A stretch of 64,000 nucleotides of DNA from Candidatus Sulfopaludibacter sp. SbA3 (GTDB taxonomy: Bacteria; Pseudomonadota; Alphaproteobacteria; Caulobacterales; Hyphomonadaceae), in contig CAMEDD010000007.1 of assembly GCA_945913285.1 (NCBI GenBank), positions 1 to 64,000 of the forward strand. Direction: 5' to 3'. A program made the translations under genes and the position numbers. The notes under the pieces were generated by a model, which saw only the letters and a program-made list of their open reading frames with translations, was not told the origin of the DNA and made no database searches. Of the stretch, positions 15,761-24,204 are shown piece after piece (position 1 is the first letter of the stretch; every line of letters starts with the position of its first letter).

Positions 15761-16225
15761 ATGTTCCTCTTCCAATGGTTCCTTTTCGGTTGGCACGTCT
15801 GGCGCGGCGAAACCGGCCAGCGCTACCGTTTCAAGATCACGCTCACCCGAAAGGGCATCCCCGACGGCAGTGGCATCTACGTCTTCGTGCGCCGCCGCTT
15901 CGGCTTCTTCCTGCAGCCGCTCTATATCGGCAAGGCGACCAGCTTGCGCTCGCGCCTTTATGGCCATGAGCGCTGGTGGGAGGCTTGGTGGAAGCGCGGC
16001 GCCACGGAACGCCATGTCCTGGTCGTGCGCACTGCCTCCGAACGCGCCCTCATCGAGGAAGACCTCATCCGCCACTACCAGCCGCGCATGAACGACATGC
16101 TTGTGCCGCGCGGTGAGTTCGACCTGCCCTCGAATGCGAAACTGCGCGCCGAGTGGCGGTTCCGGCAGTGGTGGAAGAATCTTTTTCGCTTTTCAGGCGA
16201 GCGTGGCCGGAATCACGCAGCCTGA
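15761..16225 (+). CDS. GIY-YIG nuclease-domain protein
   Basis: A 154-residue single-domain protein. The GIY half is GIYVFVRR (about residue 38) and the YIG half YIGKATSLRSRL (about residue 54), with the catalytic Arg following; the family Glu is likely in ALIEEDLIRHYQPRMND, which also holds the expected Asn. The N-terminus (MFLFQWFLFGWHVWRGETGQ) is short, hydrophobic and Trp-rich, which is unusual for this family and could attach it to the membrane. Small GIY-YIG proteins cut branched or damaged DNA, but none of this type is characterised to my knowledge. The upstream CtrA site suggests cell-cycle control. Confidence 0.8.
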   Translation: MFLFQWFLFGWHVWRGETGQRYRFKITLTRKGIPDGSGIYVFVRRRFGFFLQPLYIGKATSLRSRLYGHERWWEAWWKRGATERHVLVVRTASERALIEEDLIRHYQPRMNDMLVPRGEFDLPSNAKLRAEWRFRQWWKNLFRFSGERGRNHAA

Positions 16226-16332
16226 CAAAAATCGGCTTCACAAACCTGTCATCCCCTTGAGAAAAACCCGTCACGGATGTTGTTCGGCAACCAGCGCTGA
16301 AGACGCATTTTTCGATTCCCGGAGACACATCC

Positions 16333-18636
16333 ATGAAAGCTACACGCACGTGGCAGTACGGCATGGCATCCTGCTGCGCACTCGCCCTCCTTGCCCCTTC
16401 CGCAATCGCTCAGGAAACGACGCCCGAAGCGGTCGCGCTCCGGCTTGATCCGGTTACCGTTACCGCCACCAAGCGCGAGGAAGATATCAAGGACGTTCCC
16501 GTCTCGATCACGTCGCTCGATGCCGGCGACCTCGGCGCCTTCAGCCAGGCCGGCGAAGACATCCAGTTCCTCACCGCCCGCGTGCCCAGCCTGATCATCG
16601 AAACCTCCTTCGGCCGCATCTTCCCGCGCCCCTATATCCGCGGCCTCGGCAACACGGATTTCGACTTCAACGCCTCCCAGCCCGTCTCCTTCATCTATGA
16701 CGAGATCGTCTACGAGAACCCGGTTCTCAAGGGCTTCCCGGTCTTCGACACCGAACGCGTCGAAGTCCTTCGCGGCCCGCAAGGCACGCTCTTCGGCCGC
16801 AACACGCCGGCCGGCGCCCTGAAGTTCGAAAGCGTCAAACCGGGCGACGAACTCGATGCTTACCTGCGCGCCTCTTACGGCACCTTCGGCACGACGAACG
16901 TTGAAGGCGCCGTAGGCGGACCGGTCAGCGACAAGGTTTCGCTGCGCGTCTCGGGCGTCTTCCAGCGCCGTGACGATTATATCGAATCCGGCCTCGCCAC
17001 CGGCGGCGCCGATGCGGGAGGTTACGAGGACTTCGCCTGGCGCGCCCAGGCCAAGGTGGACGTGACCGAAAACCTCACCTGGCTCGGTAACCTGCACGGC
17101 CGCACGCTCGATGGCGGCCAGGTCAGCTTCCAGGCTAACGCTTTCCAGGCTGGCCAGTCTGGTCCGCGCCCCGGCTTCGACCGGGAGAAGAACTTCGCAG
17201 ACGGCCAGATCAACTCGGAGCTCGAAACAGACGCACTCGGCTTCACCTCGCGCGCCGACTGGGACCTGTCGGGCGTTACCCTGACCTACCTGTTCGGATA
17301 CGAAACGGTCGAAACCTTCTCGCGCGGCGACGTCGACGGCGGCTCGATTGCCAGAACCAATGTGACAGGATCGGGCGTTCCAGGGGACTTCTTCTTCCCG
17401 TTTGGCGCTGGTAATGATGGTTTTTCCGGACCAGGGTTCATCCCGTTCGCCGCTGAATCGGCCGATGGAATCGACGACCACCAACAGATCACGCACGAGC
17501 TTCGCCTGTCCAACGGCGAAGACGCCGCCCTGCGCTGGACGGCCGGCCTGTATGCCTTCGACGAAGAAATCGATATCAGCTCTTACAGCTACGACACGCT
17601 CGCGGGCGGCGTCGAGAACGGCTCTGCCTTCCAGACGCAGGAAACAGAGTCCTTCGCCGTATTCGGCAGCGTCGCCTACGACCTCACCGACAAGCTGACC
17701 GGTCAGGTCGGCCTGCGCTACACGGACGAGACCAAGGACCTTGTGGCCAACCGTTTCGAAACCCCAACGCCGTTCCTCGGCTCGGTCGACCGTCTCGGGC
17801 CGCTTTCGGCCTCGGTCGGAGACGAGCAGCTGTCATGGGATGGCTCGCTCACCTATGCCGTCGACGCCGATACCAACGTTTACGGACGGATCGCCCGCGG
17901 TTTCCGTGCGCCATCGATCCAGGGCCGTATCCTGTTCGGTGACGTGGTCACGACGGCCGATTCGGAAATCCTCGACAGCTATGAAGCCGGCGTCAAAACG
18001 ACGATGCTGGACGGCCGCCTTGATGCCAACGTCGCGGTCTATGCCTACACGGTCGAAGACCTGCAGCTCACCGCCATCGGCGGCGCCGGCAACTTCAACC
18101 AGCTGCTCAACGCCGAAGAGGGCAAAGGCTACGGGTTCGAAGCCGATGTCCGCGCACTTCTCTCCGAGAACCTCGCCTTCAGCGCGGGCCTTTCCTACAA
18201 CAACACCGAGATCGACGATGCAGGCCTGACGGCCGGCGTCTGCGGCTCGCCCTGCACCGTGCGCGATCCGATCGACCTTGTTACCGGCGGCGCCCTGATC
18301 GACGGCAACCCGTTCCCGCAAGCGCCGGAATGGATCGGCAACTTTGCCTTAGACTACACCCGCGACTGGCGCGGCGGCGAAATCTTCGCCTCCACCGACT
18401 GGTCCTACCGATCTGACTCGAACATCTTCCTCTACGAGTCGACCGAGTTCACGGCGGAAGGCCGCTGGGAAGGCGGCGCCGCCATTGGCTACCGCAAGGG
18501 TCCCTGGTCCGGTAAAGCTTTTGTCCGTAACCTGACTGACGAAATCGGCACGGTCTCGGCCATCGACTTCAACAACCTGACCGGTATCTTCAACCAGCCC
18601 CGCATCTACGGCATCGAGCTCGGCTGGGCGCTGTAA
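16333..18636 (+). CDS. TonB-dependent receptor
   Basis: A 767-residue outer-membrane receptor that imports a ligand using TonB energy. A signal peptide ends near AIAQ; a TonB box-like DPVTVTATKREEDI follows at about residues 38-51. The plug domain shows DVPVSITSLDAGDL, PYIRGLGNTDFDF and VEVLRGPQGTLFGRNTPAGAL. The C-terminal beta-barrel ends with the expected aromatic-rich FNQPRIYGIELGWAL. Relatives with the NTDFDFNA plug are common in sphingomonads and Hyphomonas, and their ligand is unknown. No siderophore or sugar gene is next to it, and I see no Fur-like site upstream, so iron is not assumed. Confidence 0.94.
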   Translation: MKATRTWQYGMASCCALALLAPSAIAQETTPEAVALRLDPVTVTATKREEDIKDVPVSITSLDAGDLGAFSQAGEDIQFLTARVPSLIIETSFGRIFPRPYIRGLGNTDFDFNASQPVSFIYDEIVYENPVLKGFPVFDTERVEVLRGPQGTLFGRNTPAGALKFESVKPGDELDAYLRASYGTFGTTNVEGAVGGPVSDKVSLRVSGVFQRRDDYIESGLATGGADAGGYEDFAWRAQAKVDVTENLTWLGNLHGRTLDGGQVSFQANAFQAGQSGPRPGFDREKNFADGQINSELETDALGFTSRADWDLSGVTLTYLFGYETVETFSRGDVDGGSIARTNVTGSGVPGDFFFPFGAGNDGFSGPGFIPFAAESADGIDDHQQITHELRLSNGEDAALRWTAGLYAFDEEIDISSYSYDTLAGGVENGSAFQTQETESFAVFGSVAYDLTDKLTGQVGLRYTDETKDLVANRFETPTPFLGSVDRLGPLSASVGDEQLSWDGSLTYAVDADTNVYGRIARGFRAPSIQGRILFGDVVTTADSEILDSYEAGVKTTMLDGRLDANVAVYAYTVEDLQLTAIGGAGNFNQLLNAEEGKGYGFEADVRALLSENLAFSAGLSYNNTEIDDAGLTAGVCGSPCTVRDPIDLVTGGALIDGNPFPQAPEWIGNFALDYTRDWRGGEIFASTDWSYRSDSNIFLYESTEFTAEGRWEGGAAIGYRKGPWSGKAFVRNLTDEIGTVSAIDFNNLTGIFNQPRIYGIELGWAL

Positions 18637-18647
18637 GACCGACCTCC

Positions 18648-18673
18648 CCCCTCTCCCGCGCGCGGGAGAGGGG
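18648..18673. repeat. 26-bp perfect palindrome, REP-like
   Basis: Centred between 18660 and 18661, CCCCTCTCCCGCG is followed by its exact reverse complement CGCGGGAGAGGGG. It lies 12 bases after the TonB receptor stop. Pyrimidine-rich CTCTCCCGC palindromes are common intergenic repeats in GC-rich proteobacteria and may end or stabilise transcripts. The remainder of the 200-base gap up to ttcA shows only a short GCGGCC-rich symmetry and no gene. Confidence 0.7.
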
Positions 18674-18836
18674 CCGGGGGCGAGGGCCCTCGAACTGGAT
18701 GCGTGGGCCGATTAAATCCGCGCGCCAAAAAACAAAATTCCTTTGAAACAAGCGGCCAGCGGCCGCTGCATTTGGCCGTTGGTGCCGCGCGCGCTAACCC
18801 TTGCCGCCCCCCGCGGCGCATGGCAAATCCGGGCGC

Positions 18837-19721
18837 ATGCCCGACACGCTCTCCTCCGTCCCGAGCCTCTATGCCAACGCGCCGGCCAGCGTGAGCTTCA
18901 AGAAGCTGCGCAAGCGCCTCGTGCGCGGCGCTCAAGAAGTGATCGACACCTACGGGCTGATCGACCGGCGCGCCGTTGAGGCGGGGGACAAGCTGCGCCC
19001 GAAATGGCTCGTCTGTCTCTCCGGCGGCAAGGATTCCTACGGACTGCTCACGGTGCTGATGGACCTCGCCTGGCAAGGCTCCCTGCCGGTGGACCTCATC
19101 GCCTGCAATCTCGACCAGGGCCAGCCGGGCTTTCCGAAACACGTGCTGCCGGACTGGCTCGCCTCCATCGGGGTGCCGCACCGGATCATCACCGAGGACA
19201 CTTATTCCATCGTCACCGAAAAGGTCGAAGCCGGGCGTACCTATTGCTCCATGTGCTCACGCCTGCGCCGGGGCATCCTCTACCGCGTCGCGCGCGAGGA
19301 AGGCTGCGAGGCGATTGTGCTCGGGCACCACCGCGATGACGCCCTCGAGACCTTCATGATGAACCTAGTCCATGGCGGCCGCCTCGCCGCGATGCCGCCG
19401 AAGCTACTCAACGATGAGGGCGACGTGATGGTCTTCCGCCCCCTGATCACCGCCGCCGAGGCCGACCTCGCAAAGTTCGCCGAGGCGATGGCCTTCCCGA
19501 TCATCCCCTGCAATCTCTGCGGCAGCCAGGACGGCCTGCAGCGCGTCGCGATGAAACACCTGCTCGAGGAGTGGGAACGCAAGAAGCCGGGCGTCCGCCA
19601 GGTCATGGCCAACGCCCTCGCGAATGTCCGCCCCAGCCATCTGCACGATGCCCGCGTTTTTGACTTCGCAGGCCTTGTCCCCGGCGGGAGCGGTGAGCAC
19701 GATCCGAACGTGCCGTTCTGA
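18837..19721 (+). CDS. ttcA: tRNA 2-thiocytidine(32) synthetase TtcA
   Basis: A 294-residue enzyme that thiolates cytidine 32 in certain tRNAs, using ATP and a [4Fe-4S] cluster. The PP-loop [10 protein letters not shown] is at about residues 62-71. Two CxxC motifs that hold the cluster are visible: CSMC near residue 139 and CNLC near 224. Further family motifs are [35 protein letters not shown] and [11 protein letters not shown]. Length and layout match the family. The ATG at 18837 was chosen over the longer frame because the homologous sequence starts soon after it. It appears monocistronic. Confidence 0.95.
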   Translation: MPDTLSSVPSLYANAPASVSFKKLRKRLVRGAQEVIDTYGLIDRRAVEAGDKLRPKWLVCLSGGKDSYGLLTVLMDLAWQGSLPVDLIACNLDQGQPGFPKHVLPDWLASIGVPHRIITEDTYSIVTEKVEAGRTYCSMCSRLRRGILYRVAREEGCEAIVLGHHRDDALETFMMNLVHGGRLAAMPPKLLNDEGDVMVFRPLITAAEADLAKFAEAMAFPIIPCNLCGSQDGLQRVAMKHLLEEWERKKPGVRQVMANALANVRPSHLHDARVFDFAGLVPGGSGEHDPNVPF

Positions 19722-19781
19722 CCCCCTTAACCTGATAGCCCTTGTCTTGCCTAGACAGCGTAGGATTTCAAAGGGCGACAC

Positions 19782-20123
19782 ATGCTGCTTGTGACCCTGT
19801 CGCATCTTGTGAACGTGATTGTCGTCACGATCATCCAGCTTTTGATCTTCCAGAACCATCCGGCGATGACCGGCGTGTACGGACCAGATACGCCCGCACG
19901 GCGAATTCTAACTTACATTTATGCGACGATCGCGCTCGCTGCCCAGTTTGCCTTTGGCCAGCCGGACCTGTCTATCTGCATCGCGGCGGTTCTGTTCCCG
20001 TTGCAGTTCGCCTACAAACTTGCAACGCTGGTCGCGGTCGGGCCGAGAAATCCGGTGGTCATCAACAACCTCGCGATCGCCGCCGTGCATGCCATGTCGC
20101 TGGTAGCCCTGATCCTGGCTTGA
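19782..20123 (+). CDS. Small integral membrane protein of unknown function
   Basis: A 113-residue protein with four predicted membrane segments: near the N-terminus (LSHLVNVIVVTIIQLLIF), then YIYATIALAAQFAFG, CIAAVLFPLQFAYKLATL and NNLAIAAVHAMSLVALIL. There is no catalytic motif. Charged residues are few (GPDTPARR, VGPRNP loops). Similar small membrane proteins occur in Hyphomonas-like genomes, sometimes with unreliable names. It is convergent with the following exported-protein gene with only 10 bases between. Confidence 0.7.
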   Translation: MLLVTLSHLVNVIVVTIIQLLIFQNHPAMTGVYGPDTPARRILTYIYATIALAAQFAFGQPDLSICIAAVLFPLQFAYKLATLVAVGPRNPVVINNLAIAAVHAMSLVALILA

Positions 20124-20133
20124 ACAGCGGCGC

Positions 20134-20847
20134 TCAGCTTCCGGTTTCAAGTACCAACGTATACGGAATGAAAATTTCCAGCTCCAGTGGCCCGGAAGGC
20201 TGCGTAACAATCCGGTTCTCGAGGCCTGTCAGCGTGACCGACGAACCCGTCATGCCGAAGAGCGTTCTGAGGCTGGCGACTTCCTTGGCGATGTCTGCGA
20301 TCAGGTCCGCGCGGTGCTTGGTCACGTCGCGCGCGCCGATGAATTGCTCATCACCCAGATAGGCTTCCGAACGCCCCTCGATCTTGATCGTGTTCACGAA
20401 GTCCTCGGCCCGCCCCACCAGTTTTTCAAATGACTCGCCCTCGCGCGTGTCTACGCTCAGCGTCAGGGTGAAGCGTCCGGTTCCATTATAGTCCGAGGCA
20501 TAGATGTCCGTGAACAGAACGGTTTCGATATCGGCTGTCGAGCTTCCCAGCTTGCCACCGGAAAGATCAATGCCGTCTGCCTGCGCCGCCTTAGACTTCA
20601 GCCGCTTGAACATCGTTTCGAGTTCCTGCTGGCGCTCGCCCTCGTCCCGAGTCGCGCTCTGGAAGGTGACAGCGACCAGCACGAAGTCTGCCGGAATGCG
20701 CCGGTAGACAGCCGGCGCGCTGCGCATGGCGCTCGCGTCCACGCGGTTCGCGGTGACGATCATCCGCTCCATGCCCTGCGCCGAAGCGAGCCCGGCCGGA
20801 GCTGCAACGATAAGCGACAAGGCCAGAACTGCTGATCTGAAACACAT
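20134..20847 (-). CDS. Exported protein of unknown function
   Basis: A 237-residue protein with a signal peptide (MCFRSAVLALSLIVAAPAGL) ending near ASAQ. The mature N-terminus reads GMERMIVTANRVDA, whose MIVTANR resembles a TonB box, although the protein is far too short to be a receptor. The rest alternates strands and helices (DFVLVAVTFQSATRDEGER, RFTLTLSVDTREG, SVTLTGLENRIV, LELEIFIPYTLVL), a pattern reminiscent of SIMPL/DUF541 periplasmic proteins, but this is only a resemblance. The TonB-box-like segment might mean an interaction with TonB. Single gene. Confidence 0.6.
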   Translation of the reverse strand: MCFRSAVLALSLIVAAPAGLASAQGMERMIVTANRVDASAMRSAPAVYRRIPADFVLVAVTFQSATRDEGERQQELETMFKRLKSKAAQADGIDLSGGKLGSSTADIETVLFTDIYASDYNGTGRFTLTLSVDTREGESFEKLVGRAEDFVNTIKIEGRSEAYLGDEQFIGARDVTKHRADLIADIAKEVASLRTLFGMTGSSVTLTGLENRIVTQPSGPLELEIFIPYTLVLETGS

Positions 20848-20927
20848 TTCAGGTACCTCCCTCTAGTGACGCTACGCTCCACCAGACCCGAAGCGCTGTC
20901 AATCGGCGCGGGGATATGCTGAACCCG

Positions 20928-20962
20928 AAAAAAAAGCGCGCGGAGCTTTCACCCCACGCGCC
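20928..20962 (-). terminator. Rho-independent terminator of the acyl-CoA dehydrogenase gene
   Basis: On the minus strand GCGCGTGG and CCGCGCGC pair (one G-U) across a loop of about 10 bases and are followed by eight T residues. It starts about 25 bases after the acyl-CoA dehydrogenase stop. Confidence 0.75.
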
Positions 20963-20986
20963 TTCGATTTTATGCCGTTTCCGGAC

Positions 20987-22288
20987 TTACTTGCGCCAGA
21001 TGGCGGCGAGGGCCGGGTCTTCGACACCGCCTTCATACTTGCGCAGCTCATGGCGGCCGACCACCATGTGGTGGACTTCGTCCGGACCGTCAGCGAGACG
21101 CAAGGTGCGCTGGCTGGCATACATCCGGGCGAGCGGCGTCCATTGCGACACACCGGTTGCACCGTGGATCTGGATTGCCTCGTCGATGATCTTGCAGACG
21201 CGCTCGGGCACCATGGCCTTGACCATAGAAATCCAGATGCGGGCCTCTTTGTTGCCGAGGACGTCCATCGCTTTGGCGGCTTTCAGAACCATCATGCGCA
21301 TCGCTTCGATCTCGATACGGGCGCGGCTGATAATCTCGGTGTTGCCGCCGAGTTTCGCCAGCGGCTTGCCGAAGGCTTCGCGCGACAGGCCGCGGATGCA
21401 CATCAGGTCGAGGGCGCGTTCGGCCTGGCCGATTGAGCGCATGCAGTGGTGGATACGGCCCGGGCCGAGGCGCAGCTGCGAAATCTCGAAGCCGCGGCCT
21501 TCGCCGAGCAGCATGTTTTCTTTCGGCACACGGACGTTCTCGAATCGCAGGTGCATGTGGCCGTGCGGGGCATCCGGCTCGCCAAACACGTGCATCGGGC
21601 CGACGATCGTCACGCCGGGATGCGGCAGCGGCACGAGGACCTGGCTCTGCTGGCGGTTGACGTCCGGGCCGTTGTTCGAACGGCACATCACGATCATGAT
21701 GCGGCAGCGCGGATCGCCGGCGCCGGAGGCGTAATACTTCTCGCCGTTCAGTACGTATTCGTCGCCGACGAGTTCGCATTTCATCGACACGTTCTTGGCG
21801 TCCGAAGAGGCCATGTGCGGCTCGGTCATCACATAGGCCGAGCGGATCTTGCCTTCGAGCAGCGGCTTCAGCCACTTCTCTTTCTGGGCCGGCGTGCCGA
21901 CGCGCTCGAGCACTTCCATGTTGCCGGTGTCCGGCGCCGAGCAGTTCATCGTCTCGGAGGCCATCGGGTTCTTGCCGAGCTCGGCTGCGATATAGGCATA
22001 GTCGAGGTTCGACAGGCCTTCGCCGGTTTCGGCGTCCGGCAGGAAGAAGTTCCAGAGACCCTGCTTCTTGGCTTCGTCCTTGGCCTTCTCGAGGCATTCG
22101 AGCTGGCCCGGCGCATAGGTCCAGATGTTCGGATTGCCCTCGCCGAGGCGGTGGAACTCCACGCTCATCGGGTTGACCGTTTCGGCGATGAATTTCTTCA
22201 CGTGCTCGAAAAGCGGGCGGACGGACTCCGACATGCGCAGATCGTTCAGATCGGCCTCAGCGTCGGGGGTGCGTTGTGTATCAGGCAT
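20987..22288 (-). CDS. Acyl-CoA dehydrogenase family protein (ACAD10/11-like)
   Basis: A 433-residue FAD enzyme that introduces the alpha-beta double bond into acyl-CoAs. Conserved parts include YVMTEPHMASSDAKNVSMKC for flavin contact, VLNGEKYYASGAGDPRC, LGPGRIHHCMR and the C-terminal IHGATGVSQWTPLARMY followed by TLRLADGPDEVHH. The N-terminal sequence SVRPLFEHVKKFIAETVNP is typical of the ACAD10/11-like branch in bacteria. Members of this branch prefer unusual or long-chain substrates; which one applies here is unknown. The ATG at 22288 is where family homology begins, and a longer upstream frame was rejected. A good terminator follows. Confidence 0.93.
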   Translation of the reverse strand: MPDTQRTPDAEADLNDLRMSESVRPLFEHVKKFIAETVNPMSVEFHRLGEGNPNIWTYAPGQLECLEKAKDEAKKQGLWNFFLPDAETGEGLSNLDYAYIAAELGKNPMASETMNCSAPDTGNMEVLERVGTPAQKEKWLKPLLEGKIRSAYVMTEPHMASSDAKNVSMKCELVGDEYVLNGEKYYASGAGDPRCRIMIVMCRSNNGPDVNRQQSQVLVPLPHPGVTIVGPMHVFGEPDAPHGHMHLRFENVRVPKENMLLGEGRGFEISQLRLGPGRIHHCMRSIGQAERALDLMCIRGLSREAFGKPLAKLGGNTEIISRARIEIEAMRMMVLKAAKAMDVLGNKEARIWISMVKAMVPERVCKIIDEAIQIHGATGVSQWTPLARMYASQRTLRLADGPDEVHHMVVGRHELRKYEGGVEDPALAAIWRK

Positions 22289-22418
22289 GGGTCTGGTTCC
22301 TCTCCCAAAGTTTAGATTTTCTGCTTGTCTTGACGAGCAGGTTAACTGACGCACCGGGGGGCGCGCAATTTCTTTCTGGACCTCGCGCCGGCGGCGGGAC
22401 TCGGCTAGAGCCCGCGGC

Positions 22419-23177
22419 ATGAGCCCCGTTTCGGCCCTCGTGATCCTTGTCACCGTGCTGGTGACGGCGTTCATTTCCGGCATCTTCGGCATGGCCGGCG
22501 GGCTGATCCTCATGGGCGTTCTGGCCGCCCTTCTGCCGGTGGCGACTGCGATGATCGTCCACGGCGTGGTCCAGATGGTCTCGAATGGCTACCGGGCGTT
22601 CCTGTGGCGCAAGTATATCGACTGGCGTGTTTTCCGGCGCTACGCACTCGGCTCGCTCGCGGCTTTGGGCCTGTTGTTGCTGGTAGCCTGGCGGCCCGAG
22701 GCGCGCGCCGTCTACCTGCTGCTTGCCCTCACCTCGATGCTGGTCTGGCTGCCCAGGGGCTGGCTCAGCCTGGACATACTCAAGCGAGGCCAGGCGGAAC
22801 TTGCGGGTTTTGCCGTGCAGGCCCTGAATACGCTGGGGGGTGTCGCGGGACCCCTGTTGGACATCTTTTTCGTTGCGACCCCCATGGACCGGCGTGCGAT
22901 TGTCGCCACCAAGGCGGTTACGCAGGTGCTCGCCCATCTTGTGAAGATCGGGTTCTGGAGCGTTCCGTTGATCGCGGCTGGTGGGGCCGGCGGCAACGCG
23001 GCTCTCTGGCCGCCCCTGTGGTTTTTTGGGCTGGCGATTCCGCTGTCGATGATCGGCACCACCTTCGGCGGCAAGCTGCTCGAGCGCATGAGCGATGTCG
23101 ATTTCAAGCGGGCGATGAAATGGCTGGTCACCGCCATTGGCGCGGCGATGCTGCTGAAGGCGGCGGGCTGGCTTTAG
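22419..23177 (+). CDS. TauE/SafE family anion exporter
   Basis: A 252-residue membrane protein of the TauE/SafE (TSUP) family, linked to export of sulfite, sulfoacetate and other organosulfur anions. About eight membrane segments are visible. The N-terminal repeat ends in FISGIFGMAGGLILMG, the family glycine-rich motif, and the second repeat carries FAVQALNTLGGVAGPLLDIF followed by ATKAVTQVLAHLVK. Length is typical. It is divergent from the acyl-CoA dehydrogenase with a 130-base spacer and lies upstream of a LysR gene on the same strand. No sulfur-metabolism gene is adjacent, so the substrate stays open. Confidence 0.88.
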   Translation: MSPVSALVILVTVLVTAFISGIFGMAGGLILMGVLAALLPVATAMIVHGVVQMVSNGYRAFLWRKYIDWRVFRRYALGSLAALGLLLLVAWRPEARAVYLLLALTSMLVWLPRGWLSLDILKRGQAELAGFAVQALNTLGGVAGPLLDIFFVATPMDRRAIVATKAVTQVLAHLVKIGFWSVPLIAAGGAGGNAALWPPLWFFGLAIPLSMIGTTFGGKLLERMSDVDFKRAMKWLVTAIGAAMLLKAAGWL

Positions 23178-23297
23178 CACGGCTGGCATGCGCGATACTC
23201 CACTCCCCTGACTGGTTATGCCTCAGCCTCGACTATTCGGCTACTTTATCTTATGAAGAAGCCGCATCACGCTCCGTGATACCAAGGCGCGTCCTAT

Positions 23298-24191
23298 ATG
23301 AACCTGCGATCCCTCGATCTGAACCTCTTGCCCGTTCTGGAAGCGGTGTATGCGGAGCGTAGCCTGACGCGGGCGAGCGAGACTTTGCACATCACCCAGC
23401 CGGCCGTGAGCAACGCGCTTGCCCGGCTGCGGCTGCATTTCGAAGACCCGCTATTCGTGCGCGAAGGGCGCGGCGTGAAGCCGACCGCGATGGCCGAAGC
23501 GCTGATGCCGGCGGTGCGCGACGCGCTCGACCGGCTGCGGGCGGGCCTCGAGCCGCGTTCGGAATTCGACCCTGCGCGCTCAACCCGTGTGTTCAACATC
23601 TCGGCGCGCGATGCCTCGGCCTCCATGCTGGTGCCGCCGGTGGCGCGCAAGCTGGAGGCGGTGGCCCCTGGCCTCAGGATCGCCTGGAGCCAGATCGACC
23701 GGGCGGCAATCTCCACGGAGCTCGCTTCCGGGCGCCTCGACCTTGCCGTCGATGTGCCGGACCTGCGCGGCGCCAACATGGAGCGTGAGGTTCTGTTCGC
23801 AACGCCTTATGCCTGCATGCTGGCGCCGGGTCATCCATTTGCGGACAAGAAGCTGACGGCGGAGCGCTTCTTTGCGCTTCGCCACATCGCCGTCTCCAGC
23901 CGCCGCGAAGGGCGCAGCCTTGTAGAAGAAGTGGCGCGCGCGGCGGGCGGGCGGATCACGCCGGCGCTGCGTTTGCCGCATCATCAGCCTGCCATCGAGG
24001 CTGTGCGCCAGACGCAGCTGGCCCTCGTCGCGCCGCGCCCGATGGCGGAGGCGTCCGGCCTCGTGGTGCGTGACCTGCCGATTCCCGCACCGATGCTGGC
24101 CAGCCTGCTCTACTGGCGGCGGGAAAACTCCGAAGACCCCGCGCTGAGCTGGCTGCGCGGCGTGTTCGCGCAGATCGCCAAGGGGATGTGA
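23298..24191 (+). CDS. LysR family transcriptional regulator
   Basis: A 297-residue LysR-type regulator with a winged HTH at the N-terminus (MNLRSLDLNLLPVLEAVYAE, then SLTRASETLHITQPAVSNAL and RLRLHFEDPLFVREGRGVKP) and a periplasmic-binding-like effector domain. The HTH and the LNLLPVLEAV start place it with the NodD/SyrM-like LysR branch. Such proteins usually control a divergent or neighbouring gene with a small-molecule coinducer. Here neighbours are TauE/SafE upstream (120 bases) and a convergent antiporter gene, so the target is not clear. Confidence 0.93.
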   Translation: MNLRSLDLNLLPVLEAVYAERSLTRASETLHITQPAVSNALARLRLHFEDPLFVREGRGVKPTAMAEALMPAVRDALDRLRAGLEPRSEFDPARSTRVFNISARDASASMLVPPVARKLEAVAPGLRIAWSQIDRAAISTELASGRLDLAVDVPDLRGANMEREVLFATPYACMLAPGHPFADKKLTAERFFALRHIAVSSRREGRSLVEEVARAAGGRITPALRLPHHQPAIEAVRQTQLALVAPRPMAEASGLVVRDLPIPAPMLASLLYWRRENSEDPALSWLRGVFAQIAKGM

Positions 24192-24204
24192 GAGGGTAAG
24201 CCTC

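Noticed and set aside
16226-16332. A Fur box before the TonB-dependent receptor
   Set aside because: No sequence close to GATAATGATAATCATTATC or its alphaproteobacterial variants is present.
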